A stretch of 64,000 bases of DNA, from NCBI RefSeq assembly GCF_036373705.1, contig NC_089868.1, positions 12,649,020-12,713,019 of the forward strand, given 5' to 3'. Shown piece after piece: positions 27,643-39,677 of the stretch. The translations under genes were made by a program, and so were the position numbers. The notes beneath the pieces were generated by a model. That model saw only the letters and a list, made by a program, of their open reading frames with translations. It was not told the origin of the DNA and did not search any database. Source of the stretch: Amia ocellicauda. Its lineage: Eukaryota > Chordata > Actinopteri > Amiiformes > Amiidae. Each line of letters starts with the position of its first letter. Position 1 is the first letter of the stretch.

Positions 27643-28840
27643 ATATATATATATATATTTATATATATAATAGTGTGTGTGCTGTGAGAATACCAGAGCA
27701 ACCATCTACTATTGATCTCGCTTGTAGCGCATGGATATCACATCTGAAAGTATGCTCCGGACCTATTGTTAACAAAAGAGAGTTGGCTAAGGAGGGTAAT
27801 CCGTGCCAACATTAAACTATAAATAAATGTAATAGGAAATACATCAATAAATACGAAATGAATAAATAAATGCAGTTAAAAATTAAATCGAATATTTATA
27901 TATTTAATATCGTATTTTATTATTTTATTCATTTCGTGATTTATGTATTTACATCCTGTTTTAATTTTGGCACGGGTTACCCTCCATAGTAAGGGCAGTA
28001 GTTAAGTTACTCTTCAAAGGAAAATAAAAAGTAATGTTTAAGTATAGCTTTACCGTAAAGCAAAGGTAAAATACAATTTAAAAAAAAAAATGTTTAAGTT
28101 GTTACCATAACTTTACAACAGAACAGTATTTTTGCAGTCAGATTACATTTTTAAAGGTTTCAATTCAATTCAGGGGAATGGCAGTTCTACAAAATGGTTC
28201 TGTACATTAAAAACAATTATGGATAATATTTGTAAAACTACATACATTTTGTTTTTTAATAGTAAATGTCCAGGTTATTCAGTGGATTTTAACCATATGT
28301 TAAAATGCGTATATATATTAACATTGGAACAATATAGTTAATTACATATTTTTAGAGTTTTATTTTTATTTTTTTACAGTGTAGATGGACATCATTTCAC
28401 AACATTTCAGAATATTTAAGACTTAAAACATACGTTATAGTTAATATGACTAGCATATGCCCCACAAATACTGGGCACTCCACACTACACACTATACCAG
28501 AGACACGATGGCCTCGACTCACAAATCATAAGAGATCTCTTAGTGAGTGAGGATTGGAGTTCCTCTCAGACCACTGTCACACTATTTTGTTTTTAGAAAC
28601 TAAAGGAAACCGAGATTTTCCAACCCTGAAACCAAAATGCTTATAAGAAACCACACAGCAGACACTTTCACCCAGAGTGACTGGTTGCAACTAGGTGGTG
28701 AACTGTACATTAACAGCTAATGCTGCAAAGTCAGTTTTCAATCAATGGGAGGGATGAGGGACAAGGAGGAGAGAAAACGAACTCAAGACGACACGCAGGG
28801 AGCACCTGGTAGAGTCGAGAGAGAACCTGTTCTGTGAGCC
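27643..28840. other. AT-rich intergenic DNA with (TA)n
   Basis: A TA/TG repeat lies at 27641-27680. No exon or transposon was recognised in the remainder. Confidence 0.6.
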
Positions 28841-28845
28841 TCCTA

Positions 28846-31430
28846 TTAAAGTCTTGTCCTGAATCACAGGACAATACAATCAGCTGGTAGGATCCAGCAC
28901 AGAGAAGCAGGTGTGCGGTTCAAGGAATACAAATATTGTGTCGACTGCAGACTGCCACACAGTCCCTGCTTCTCACTCCTAGGAGGGTTTTTGATCGATG
29001 GTTACAATTATTGGCACTAATTTCTAGTTGAACTGCAGCAAATGAAATGCATAATAACCTGCATTTTCTCAGAAGAAATCAACTATTCTTGTTTTGTGTT
29101 AATAACTTATTTTTTCTTTTATACATGTGTAGAGCCAGAAATCAATCCATCTCTTGTATTGACTGCACCATTATAGTAATGTCTTGTTCTTGCTGTTATG
29201 ATTGTTTATTCATAATGTAAATGATGATTTGATTATGAAAAGTAAATGCATGTCAAATGTCTTGTGATGTAATTAGTTCCTCCTAAAGATGTTTACTGCT
29301 CACATAGTATCTAATTTCCTGTTACTAGTTTTTCTCTGCATTTCCTCAAAACCCTGACGATCGTTGGTTTATTAAATGATTCTAAATCGGAGCTACTGAG
29401 TGTGTTGCTGGTTTTTTCTTCCCTACGTGTGTCTCGCTGGCCTGCACCTCACTAATCCAGGTGTGTGTCTGTTTTCTGTTTTTACGAGTGTCTGAAGGTT
29501 AACAGAAGTTCTCCTCCTCCTCCTCGGTGAGTCAGGACTGGTATATTTTCTGACACGTATGCGCTGCTGAAATTCCTGACATCCTTGTGCCCTCTGATGG
29601 TAGGGATGAAAGGAGGCTTCACCTTCCTTTCCAGCAGCCCATTCCAATCCACTCTCTGAAACAAGACAGAAGAATGAAAGGACGGTCATGATAAGGTGGT
29701 GCCACCTTCATGTAAACGGATGTTGTGCCCCAACTTACCGAGAAGTAGGGATGCTTCTTCACTTCTGCAGCATCCCCTTCACCTGACCCAAGGCGCTCGG
29801 CTGGAGTTTTATTCAGAAGCTGCACATGATCCAGAACAAGAAGGAGAGAGAACGTTATTTTCCATTAATGTACTTCAAGTTGAAACGATGTTAAAAATAA
29901 GTTCCCGTAGTTGGAAGTAAAGTTGAGTGAGTTTGCGTTGTGGTTTGGAACCTCACTCCACTGCTACACAGTCACTGGGTATTGCTCCAATTCCATAACA
30001 TTGACATTAACATTTAAGATACAGAGAGACAAACTGGAGGCAAGAACTTAAAGAACAACCCTGGCATACAGACCTCTTTCATTATGGAGGCGGCCTTTGA
30101 AGAGACGAACCAAGGATATCGCACTTCAGCCTCAACAATATTGCGAAACAACTGCTCTCCATCGTCACCGCGGAAAGGAGGCTACGGGCACAAGGAGAGA
30201 GGGATGAGAGCACATTAAAGGGATACTCCAGACCAGACCTTTGAATATTCACATTCTGAGCCCAGGAATGCAAAAACCATACAGACACAAATATTGTATA
30301 CTGCGCAACAAAATGGTAAATTCACACCTTAGACATGTCTTATTCATCGCTGCAATAACCGGAATCCTACCGAGAACCTAACCTGGTTAACAAAATGTCC
30401 TGAAGGGGTTGCCATCGTAACCTGGCAATAAAGGCATGTGCTTCCGGTTCTGTATGCAGGAGAGATCTATTTTTGGAACTATAAGATCGGATTTCAAATA
30501 GTCTAATTAAGTCATCAAGGCTTATGAATCCTAACTGGCCCTCGGTGGTATAGATTTAACTTTGCTTTGGTGACATTCAATGAAATGGTTTTAACCGTAA
30601 TGGATCCACGAGAGGATTACAGTGGCCCTCTGCTCTCACTTTAATACTGCATTACCTTGTATTTTTCGAGGCACTTGTAGGAATTAATTGGCAATCCTCT
30701 TTTCATACATGACGCTGAGGCGAGACAAAAGACAGACAGCGTGTGAATATACATTTAGAAACAGCACTGGTCAATAATTCTGCAGCTGCAACAAAGTGCC
30801 GACTTTACTGCAGAGTAAGAAAGTAAAAAAGTCAAAGAAGACCTTGCTAATGCAGTGCATTGGTGTATTCCATAAAAACACATGACTAGATTTATCCATC
30901 TTTGCTCTGCTTACAAATCTCTCTACATCACCAAGGATTACGATATCTCCTTTTTTCAGCGCCTTGTTGGCCACATTTTCGGATCTGTCTTTGTCCTCAG
31001 CCAGCAGCACCTATTAGAGCAACACAGAATCAAGATGGTCAAACTCCACTCTCAACCTTAGCATCTACATTCACAACACAAGCATTTAGTAACACATCCT
31101 TCCTAATGCTGCACTTTAATAAGTCACACGCAATGCTTGTGTTAAAGGTTAAAAAGTGCAAATAATTTCAAAATTGTCCACACAGATTTCTTAGGAATCT
31201 AGTGTCATGCAAATATCTATTCTCCACATTTCCTATTAAATTACTGATCGTTGGTTCTGCCCCACATTATATCCATGATGACTCTGATTACTGGGATTTA
31301 CCTTCCCAAAAGTGCCATTCCCCAGCACGGCAACAGATTTATAGTCCTTGACACCAGAACCCAGAAGCCGCTGCCCCCTGCAGAAGAGAGAGGGGGGAGA
31401 ATAGTCAGTTGCAAAAATGAATGTCTCATC
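28846..31430. repeat. Segmental duplication, copy 2 side
   Basis: Paralogous to 4818-9500. It retains the flank, exons 9-11, the introns between them, then jumps (loss of exons 6-8 and most of exon 5) to the exon 4-3 region. It ends abruptly at a truncated Tc1 transposon near 31420. Confidence 0.85.
29498..31377 (-). pseudogene. PKN-like kinase pseudogene (copy 2)
   Basis: Exons equivalent to copy 1 are: exon 3 at 31377-31302 (intact, LGNGTFGK), exon 4 about 31013-30923 (VAIK changed to VANK and its donor replaced), only the first ~25 bp of exon 5 near 30714-30690, exon 9 at 30181-30074, exon 10 at 29819-29739 and exon 11 from 29655. Exons 1, 2, 6, 7 and 8 are missing, so the catalytic loop, DFG and activation segment are gone. 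Exon 11 carries a 23-bp deletion at about 29531 (between short direct repeats) that shifts the frame, and a second deletion removes the original C-terminus and stop. Despite this, exons 9 and 10 are nearly unchanged, so inactivation looks recent. Confidence 0.88.
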
Positions 31431-32456
31431 CAAGATTTGACGGTACATGGCCCGTCCATCGTCCCTTTGATACGGTGCAGTTGTCCTGTCCCCTTAGCAG
31501 AAAAACACCCCCAAAGCATAATGTTTCCACCTCCATGTTTGATGGTGGGGATGGTGTTCTTGGGGTCATTCCTCCTCCTCCAAACACGGTGAGTTGAGTT
31601 GATGCCAAAGAGCTCGTTTTTGGTCTCATCTGACCACAACACTTTCACCCAGTTCTCCTCTGAATCATTCAGATGTTCATTGGCAAACTTCAGACGGGCC
31701 TGTACATGTGCTTTCTTGAGCGGGGGGACCTTGCGGGCGCTGTAGGATTTCAGTCCTTCACGGTGTAGTGTGTTACCAATTGTTTTCTTGGTGACTATGG
31801 TCCCAGCTGCCTTGAGATCATTAACAAGATCCTCCCGTGTAGTTCTGGGCTGATTCCTCACCATTCTCATGATCATTGAAACTCCACGAGGTGAGATCTT
31901 GCATGGAGCCCCAGACCGAGGGAGACTGACAGTTATTTTGTGTTTCTTCCATTTGCGAATAATCGCACCAACTGTTGTCACCTTCTCACCAAGCTGCTTG
32001 GCGATGGTCTTGTAGCCCATTCCAGCCTTGTGTAGGTCTACAATCTTGTCCCTGACATCCTTGGACAGCTCTTTGTTCTTGGCCATGGGGGAGAGTTTGG
32101 AATCTGATTGATTGATTGCTTCTGTGGACAGGTGTCTTTTATACAGGTAACGAGCTGAGATTAGGAGCACTCTCTTAAAGGGAGTGCTCCTAATCTCAGC
32201 TCGTTACCTGTATAAAAGACATCTGGGAGACAGAAATCTTGCTGATTGATAGGGGATCAAATACTTATTTCCCTCATTAACATACAAATCAATTTATAAC
32301 TTTTTTGAAATGCGTTTTTGTGGATTTTTTTGTTGTTATTCTGTCTCTCACTGTTAAAATACACCTACCATTAAAATTATAGACTGATCATTTCTTTGTC
32401 AGTGGGCAAACATACAAAATCAGCAGGGGCTCAAATACTTTTCTCCCTCACTTTAT
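31428..32456 (-). mobile_element. Truncated Tc1-like transposon with transposase
   Basis: The intact end is at about 32456 (AGTGAGGGAGAAAAGTATTTG read on the minus strand) next to a TA repeat. Inside lies a perfect 39-bp-arm palindrome (32134-32220). The transposase starts at ATG 32086 ([20 protein letters not shown]), has the helix-turn-helix region, [15 protein letters not shown] and [14 protein letters not shown] 1-bp loss near 31451 shifts the frame, and the gene stops after the DE of 'YRQILDE'. About the last 110 residues and the whole second end are missing. It sits at the 5' break of kinase copy 2, within former intron 2. The same family supplied the MITE at 14.6 kb. Confidence 0.9.
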
Positions 32457-32559
32457 ATATATATATATAATTTAAAATAACCATTCATTGTTTTAAACTC
32501 ATGATTGCTATTGTTAAGGTACAGTGTATCAGGCACACCAGTGAATGCTTCCAGTAACG

Positions 32560-33060
32560 GATGAGACCTTTCTGCAGGAGACGAGCGCTCGGGAAGGAAA
32601 ACTTCACAGACACTGAAGTCTGTTTGTTTATCTTCGTTTATTGAAAGTTTCACACAGCCTTTTATACATTTACAAGCAGTATTTCAAAGGAGTTTGGGGG
32701 CACTCCCGAAACTGGATATCTTCTTGGCATATGTCCGGTGCAGTTCCGAGACATGGGAAGCGATAATTAATAAGGTATTCTTTATAATTAGTTTAAGCAG
32801 GGAGGCGTTGATATCAAAGACACAGGTAACAAAATTTCGTAAGGTTTTCTTTGTAATTAGTTCAGTTATGGAAGCGCTGGTACCAAGGACACACTGTACT
32901 AATAAGAACGTATTAATACATAATTTTGGTTCGTTACCCAAGGAATTTCCACGTCAGCAGAAATTGTTTCTGTCTGCCACACAGATAAGTCTGAGCAGAG
33001 AAATCATAATGTGAGCAGATAAATCCTAATAAAAATAAGTTTTAACTAGTACCTTTCTGG
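32560..33060 (-). mobile_element. Possible solo LTR
   Basis: Read on the minus strand, the block contains TATAAAAGGCTGTGTG and, 14 bp on, AATAAA (about 32637-32668), the promoter/polyadenylation pairing of an LTR. 'gagcgctcgggaaggaa' at 32583-32599 recurs at 39944-39960 next to another 'ttttata', so two related copies may exist. Ends were not defined. Confidence 0.35.
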
Positions 33061-33169
33061 AAAGTTTCTTATATTTTCTAACAGTTATACAGTGGGTATA
33101 TACAGTACATAGGGGGCAATTTTACCCCAACAGCTATTAAGTGGTAGGTTGATTAGATAATCATCTTAC

Positions 33170-35958
33170 TTCAAAACCAGATTTAATATTCTTGTACCTC
33201 CACTAGCTCTTGTGGGCAGGGCTTTGACCAGTTCTTCCCAAGATGCATCATCATGAACCAGAGTTAAATGTTTGATTATGCTACCAACACTATGGAATTG
33301 AACTATCCCATCCATGGACTGCTCTTCAACAACCTCTCTCAGGAAGAGTGAAGCAGCCTGTCTCAGCCGAGTTATTCTGTTATACTGTAGCTCAATGGAA
33401 AACATGGAAATAATAATACAGCGTTACATGACTCATACAACCTTGCAGATCAGTACACATGCACACACACAAAATACATAAATAAAACAGAAAATGTGTT
33501 AATAAATGTATGTTCTTTTTTTAATTGTTATAATTTATTTAAAAAAATTGATTAACATGGGGAAACATGCACAGGCAACATGTATGTGAAATAGATTACT
33601 GGATGTAGTTTCATACACATAACAACAAGTGTAGCTTTTGAATATTAATGTGCTAGAGATGATTACCCATATATTAATACATTCAAATTGGCAATGATTT
33701 AATTTACAGGACATTTGTTTACCCAGCTGGCCAGGATTTAAGTGCAATTGTTTTCAACACTAGTCCCCTCTTTCCAAAGGATTTTATTTGTCACCTTAAA
33801 ATTATCAATTTGTAAAGATTTATTTAGCAGTTGTGTTGGTGAATTATGTAATTTAAAGGTAATTTGGTATAAACATCTAAACACTTTTCAGCTCCCAGGG
33901 ACCAGAGCTTCCACTGTCATATCACTTGCTAAATTGATTAATAACTAACTTATTACAAACTACATTTATTCTAGTGTTTAGACATTCGTGATTTAGAGTG
34001 ACCTGTACAATTAGCTGGATCAGGATCAGGGCTGTTTAAGCATCTCTGTAGCTTTATCGGAGAAATACGTAAGTGTGATAATGTCTGTGAAAAAAACAAA
34101 CAAAAAAACATGGTAGTATCTTAGTAGTATGTTGGATATATATGCTAATCTTATGGCTAGTGTTTACTATGTTCTGTTTAAGACTTTGTCCATTGCCCTT
34201 GCAGGAGTTATATATTCTATGTAGGGTGTTTTGTAATCTCCTAGGTACATCTTTGTATCCTCCACTTATGATTTAGATATAGATACATCCGTCTCAGTGT
34301 TAATTGATTTCAATATTACAATAATGCTTTAAGGACTTACAATCATGCTTCCTGACACATCCAGCACCAAGCACATTTCTCTCTGTCCCTTCTGTAACAC
34401 TGTGAACTGGGGTGCAGGAGGAGGGGTGACCAAAACACCAGAGTTCCTGAAGTCCTCAGAGCTGCCAATCACACTCCATACACTTCTGTAGTTGCACATT
34501 CTGTTCTGCATGTTCTGGGCTTCCGTGTTATGTCTTTTGTCATTACAGAATCCAGTTATCTATAAAATACAAGCATTAGTGTACCTGCAATTTCTATTCA
34601 CGTCTGTGCTAAAATTTCAAATTGTACACTGGAGCAAACAGCTTTGAAAGTTTGTCCAGTTCGTTAGTTGTTGGGCATCTCTACTGGACTGACTGGGAAG
34701 GATAGAGAACACTGAGCTATACTAACCAAAGAGGAAGTAATAAATGTTAATTGAAAACAAGGAATGATATTGGACAGATATTTTGTTTCTTGAGGACTTG
34801 TCAAATATCACACATGTAGATTGGTATGAGAACATTTAAAACTTAGTTTTACTACTTACAGCAGGCAGGCTCTTGATTATTTTCTGGGATAAACTGGCAG
34901 GTTGTATTGGGTAACCAGTAGCTGGGTCAATGGAGCACTGCCGCACAGAATTGCCACAGGGGACACCTATGGTGCTTTTGAGATCTTTGAAACACCTGAA
35001 AAAATGTGCAATTTTTAAATATGAATTTCATATTTTAAATGGTAATTTATATGAATACCATAATAATTAAGAGCAAAACCATATCGAAAGCAAATAAATT
35101 ATAAATTAGTCATGTTTTGAGTATCAAATTACTTACTATATTGGTTATTGTCATGATTACCTTCGGGGGCACAGGAACAGGGGATCCCAGTGCAGTGCTG
35201 GATCGCGGGATGGTCGGACAGGTGTGGGTTGGGTACCAGCAAAGCAAGGCAAACAAGGGCTGAACGAAGACAAGGTCGTGGTAACAGGTGTTGGTCGTGG
35301 GATCAACAGGCAAAGGCAAGATGGATTCGTGGTCGGGAAGACAGGCAGGAAGTCAAGGGAACATGGGAAATCCAAGGCACAAAGAGGACAGGGATACGTG
35401 ACCAAGACTGGAACAGGCACTGGGACAAGGCTAGGGATTGCAGTTGGAACTGACAACACTTCGCCCCGACGGAGGGAAGTGAGGGGATTATAAGGGAAGC
35501 AGGAACCAGGCTTGGGATGTGCAGGGCGAATGGGAACAGCGGGATAGAACAGGAGTGCACATGGGTGACCGGAATGTTAATAGACAGAGTGACGAGAGCA
35601 GGGAGAAGGCAGGGAAATGGCGGCCCCTAGTGGGGATAGAGGGGGAGCGCTAGGGGACCATGACAGCTATAGACTTATATAACTATTGCAATATTATGAT
35701 GAATAGGAATGTAGTGTAATTAAAGTGTAATACTGTAATACAAATGTGTATGTTTCATTAATCTATATAAACACAATCATTATTATGTATACATACAGTA
35801 CATTAAACTATAATGTATTGAAGCTTTAACTAAAATAGTTTAAAATTACCTTGTTGCCTCAATCCGTTTCTCTTTTGATATGTAAAATGGCATTTGCTGG
35901 TTGTATTCATCATAGACCCCCATCTCAAATGAGCCCATTCATGTATAAAGACATGAAG
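33170..35958 (-). pseudogene. Partial CLCA (calcium-activated chloride channel regulator) gene with frameshift
   Basis: Four exons in order match CLCA proteins. Exon A (about 35958-35850) has VFIHEWAHLRWG, then VYDEYNQQMPFYISKEKRIEATR. Exon B (34995-34860) has CFKDLKS...GVPCGNSVRQCSIDP. Exon C (34559-34341) has MQNRMCNYRSVWSVI and the von Willebrand A-domain start CLVLDVSGSMI. Exon D (33384-33170) has NRITRLRQAASLFL, GIVQFHSVGSI and LPTRASGGT. Splice phases join A-B-C-D perfectly. HEWAH is the HExxH zinc site of the CLCA protease domain and DVSGS the MIDAS site. In exon A, however, a G5 run (35917-35921) is one base short of the frame between LRWG and VYDEY. Signal-peptide and C-terminal exons are absent. 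It is either a gene fragment or a real gene with a sequencing error plus missing exons. A solo LTR lies in the A-B intron. Confidence 0.8.
35151..35665 (-). mobile_element. Solo LTR inside the CLCA fragment
   Basis: The block begins TGTCATGATTACC and ends GGGGACCATGACA, giving matching TGTCATG...CATGACA ends; flanks 'gttat' and 'gctat' may be a 5-bp target duplication with one mismatch. Inside it is GC-rich and purine-rich, unlike the AT-rich intron around it. The long open frames across it are by-products of its composition. Confidence 0.65.
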
Positions 35959-36639
35959 ACACTGTATACACACTTCACCTATCTTACAATGTCATGTTAA
36001 TATGGTAAACATTGTTTTATAGCACTCAAATAAACATTTACATTAATAAGCAGGTTGTTATTTTTCTTTAATGATATTTCGCTGGCAGGCTGAAAAGGAT
36101 GGAATTTAGAAACAGGAAGAGGTCATGAACTATTACTCTCCAATTAAACACATTGTTTCAGAGAATCGGTAGTTTAAGCATTTTTTTTAAATAAAAACTT
36201 AAATAAATGCTAAATCTCAATTTTTTAAGAATATATATTTATCATTTGATAATTTTTTTAGCAAAATAAATATATAGCTAGCATGCACATACAGTCCTGC
36301 CCATCTGGTGCAGGTCAGCCTCTCACAGCAGTGAGGGCGGTATTTCAGTAAACTGTACAATTTGAGCTGCGTTTTAGTGCATCGTCGGGGCATCAAATTG
36401 TCCGACTCTGTTTTCGTGATGTGGTCTGAGTGGAGACTCTCTCCAAAGTAAAAAGCAAAAGCAGCCCAGTAAAAACTGAATAAAAAAAATCACAGAACTG
36501 GGGCAGGAAGGGTCAGGGCAGAGCTTTATATACTGTGAGTGGTCAGAGGACCAACACGCCCAGGGTGTGAAGTAGTAAACTCACAGAGAGCAATTTCCCC
36601 CTTTGATAAGCTGGCACACAATCCCATCAGCATAATGGC

Positions 36640-37220
36640 CTGGCTTCGTGTGTCCTCTTCACAGTGTCTGTGGCCTGGCTCAGTGTGTCCTCTTCACAGT
36701 GTCTGTGGTCTGGCTCCGTGTATCCTCTTCACTGTGTCTGTCGCCTGGCTCCGTGTGTCCTCTTCACAGTGTCTGTGGCCTGGCTCTGTGTGTCCTCTTC
36801 ACAGTGTCTGTGGCCTGGCTCCGTGTGTCCTCTTCACAGTGTCTGTGGCCTGGCTCTGTGTGTCCTCTTCACAGTGTCTGTGGCCTGGCTCAGTGTGTCC
36901 TCTTCACAGTGTGTCCTCTTCACAGTGTCTGTGGCCTGGCTCAGTGTGTCCTCTTCACAGTGTGTCCTATTCACAGTGTCTGTGGCCTAGCTCAGTGTGT
37001 CCTCTTCACTCTTTAGTTCAAAACACAAAGAAATGCATGTCATTAATCCACAGCAGCTAGCAGTGGACAAATGCAGAATGTATTGAAAGCAAGGAATGAG
37101 TGAACCTTGAATAAGATTTGAGCAGACGTTTGCAGTCACCCTGGAAGCGCAATCCCTGCTCTGCCTCCCCGTCCGACTTGAAGAAGGAGCCTCGGCCTCT
37201 GTGGAGCGATGAGGACAAGT
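36640..37220 (+). repeat. 35-bp minisatellite and duplicated right flank (copy A)
   Basis: About ten tandem copies of a 35-bp unit (TGTCTGTGGCCTGGCTC plus GTGTGTCCTCTTCACAG-like text) fill 36640-37010, some shortened. The following ~200 bp (37010-37220) match 55380-55600 nearly base for base, so this is a duplication larger than the tandem array. Because 35 is not a multiple of 3, several frames stay open; none is a gene. Confidence 0.9.
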
Positions 37221-37527
37221 ATGAAAAATAATTATTAAAGCTGTTATACAGTTAAATGGTTAGATTATGCCTTAACTTAGATATGTGCAATACCAAAAAA
37301 ACTAAACGTTGACTTTTTATGCACCAAAAACATGTAATTCTTTAACAAATTCGCCATCTTGGATTTTCTTTAATTATTAATTAAAAAGAAGTTTTAAAAT
37401 GTACTAAAAGTAAACGTATAAATAACGACCACATTTATCATAGCACAAGACTCTTGTCTAACATTTGGATGGGATAGTTGATGCATTTGTATCGATTTGT
37501 GTGAACTACACATACATTGTCAAATGG

Positions 37528-37650
37528 TATGGCTCAGAGCATCTACAAAACTGCAGCTCATGTGGGGTGTTCCCGGTCTGCGGTGGTCAGTACCTATCAA
37601 AAGTGGTCCAAGGAAGGAAAAGCGGTGAACCGACGAAATGGCTTGATCAT
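37528..37650 (+). mobile_element. Fragment of a Tc1-type transposase helix-turn-helix region
   Basis: The stretch from 'attgtcaaatggtatgg' through 'ggtcagtacctatcaaaagtgg' to 'ggaaggaaaagcggtgaaccg' matches the N-terminal coding region of a widespread fish transposon whose termini are seen at 62372-62858. Only about 120 bp survive. Confidence 0.6.
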
Positions 37651-37659
37651 TGTCATGTA

Positions 37660-39180
37660 AAATATGAATTATTCATGATTTGAGAATTCAATTAAACTTA
37701 TTAGGTATTATTACAGTATATTTGTATTAAAATAAATGTTACATTAAACCATATTAATATTATACTGTATGTATTTGACTTTCTTCCATTAACCCACTTA
37801 TAGGTAACAGTACAGACAATACATCAAGTGAGGATCCTAAAGGATTGTAAAGGATCCGACAAGATTCTGTCAAGATTTTTATCTGTGAATCCAAGGAAGC
37901 AGGGTGTTGTAGGAGGGTTGTCTGAATGTGGCTTTACAAACAAGGCATCAGTACATAAGTACTTCCTAAATACTAAATACTTACATAACATATTCAATGT
38001 GACTGAATTGTAGTTTGTTATTAGGCAAAAAAAATATTCTGGACAGGATTATGGCCAGGATCAATCACATCGCTGGGGAGTTTTTTTCAGATTGTGACGC
38101 CTGTCTGTGTGAAGAAGTGTCTCCTGTTTTCTGTCCGTGTGTCCCTGCTGATGTGGAAAAGCTCCTCTGGTTTGATGGTGAAAAGGTTCAGTTCCCTCAG
38201 TCTCTCAGTAGGACATTCCCTTCAGACCTGGAATAAGTCTGGCTGTTTTATTGACTGTTCCTTTCCTTTACCACTGTTTATTATTTACGTGTGTTTCTTG
38301 ATGTAATCGAATTATTGAGTGCTGTGTGTTTTATCACTAACCATGGTCCTCTGCCCTTCGCCAAGCACCTGTCCCTGATCACAGGTGCGCCCCAAAGCTG
38401 GACTGCTCTTACCTGTTCTCTGGCCCTGTGAGAGGGAGCTGACCAGTGAAAAGGGGAATGGAGTCAGACGGAAAGGAGACACACTGGGTCCGCAGTCTGT
38501 GAGAAGCTGAGCGCAAGAGCCAGTCGAGACGCAGAAGAGCGCTGCAGGGGGAATGGCGCAAGCTGCAGCAATTGGTAATAGACTTGACTCCCTGTTCCTG
38601 TATCTATTTCCTGAGGTCCCCTACTAGTGTTCTTAATACAAGAACAGGGGGGAAAAAATCAGTCATTGAATAAAATGCACCTTTCTGGTTAATTTAGAGA
38701 TTCAAAAGTAGTCAAGAAAGTTGTTGACTTTTAACTTGATATCACACTTCAGTGTTTGTTTTAAAAGCATCAAGTCTTTATTTGGCACAATCTGGCATTA
38801 AGAAAATGTGCTGAGGAGGGCCGCCCAGAGATGCACTCCAAGCAGTGGTGTCTGTTCACACAGGAGGGGTCCTCCAGTGCCCTGCACAGGTGGTCTGGCC
38901 CCAGGCGTGTGGTGCAGGAGGCGTGGCCATCCTCCGGGGGCAGGGTGCGGTGGCCGCATGTGGAACCATGTGCCGCAAGAGTGTGCCCTCTCCCTGACTG
39001 GGGTCTACTGTGTGTGCACCTTGGGACGCAGGCAGGAGCCCAGTTGCCTGAGGGTGGACAGCGGGTCCATGACAATTCATCCCGTGACAATTTGTCCCTG
39101 TCAATTCGCCCCCATCATTACATGTTCTCCACTTGATCATTTGTAACCAAATTATTGTAGAGCCATAGAACACATATATG
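37660..39180. other. Intergenic DNA, unidentified
   Basis: GC-richer patches at 38340-38580 and 38800-39060 contain frames on both strands but no splice-bounded exon that I recognise. Between 39060 and 39120 a short motif ('gacaattcatcccg') repeats with variation; see findings. Confidence 0.4.
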
Positions 39181-39198
39181 TGTATATATACTAGGCAG

Positions 39199-39200
39199 GC

Positions 39201-39271
<71 letters not shown>
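39199..39271. repeat. (TA)n microsatellite
   Basis: About 70 bp of uninterrupted TA. The IYIYIY reading frame on the minus strand is an artefact. Confidence 0.95.
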
Positions 39272-39274
<3 letters not shown>

Positions 39275-39496
39275 AGCAAAGTGCATGGCCATGTAGTGGA
39301 TGGGCGCTATTATAGGAACTACAAACTACAAAATCACTGCTGCTAAAAAAACTACATTCCCCAAGAAGCATCCAGGTCCTTTGTTTCCAAAGGGCAGCAG
39401 ACTCACCTGTCAGGCATTAAGGGCTAATGCAATGCCTATATAAAGTGATCTCTGCTCCTGGAAAGGTGTGGTAGTAGGAGGACACTGTGTGTGAGA

Positions 39497-39677
39497 GTTT
39501 GTGTGTTGTTTGTGTGTTGTTTGTGTGTTGTTTGTGTGTTGTTTGTGTGTTGTTTGTGTGTTGTTTGTGTGTTGTTTGTGTGTTGTTTGTGTGTTGTTTG
39601 TGTGTTGTTTGTGTGTTGTTTGTGTGTTGTTTGTGTGTTGTTTGTGTGTTGTTTGTGTGTTGTTTGTGTGTTGTTTG
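39497..39677. repeat. 11-bp minisatellite, GTGTGTTGTTT
   Basis: About sixteen near-perfect tandem copies of GTGTGTTGTTT. An 11-bp unit keeps all three plus-strand frames open, so each reads as the same 11-residue repeat (Val/Cys/Leu/Phe) in a different register. The minus strand reads as a Thr/His/Gln/Asn repeat. Not a gene. Confidence 0.95.

Noticed and set aside
31298-32170. 290-codon frame taken as one intact protein
   Set aside because: Only the part from ATG 32086 to about 31451 is transposase; the rest is upstream transposon sequence and a shifted frame running into kinase exon 3 of copy 2.
35157-35560. Several overlapping 85-100-codon frames
   Set aside because: They lie inside the solo LTR within the CLCA intron and exist on both strands, reflecting GC-rich composition.
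36640-37010. CRISPR-like array
   Set aside because: The 35-bp units are directly tandem with no unique spacers, and the context is a vertebrate genome; it is a minisatellite.
36539-37060. Proteins of 108-173 residues rich in VSVAWLRVSSSQCLWPG-type repeats
   Set aside because: They are frame-cycling translations of the 35-bp minisatellite with no start, splice or homology support.
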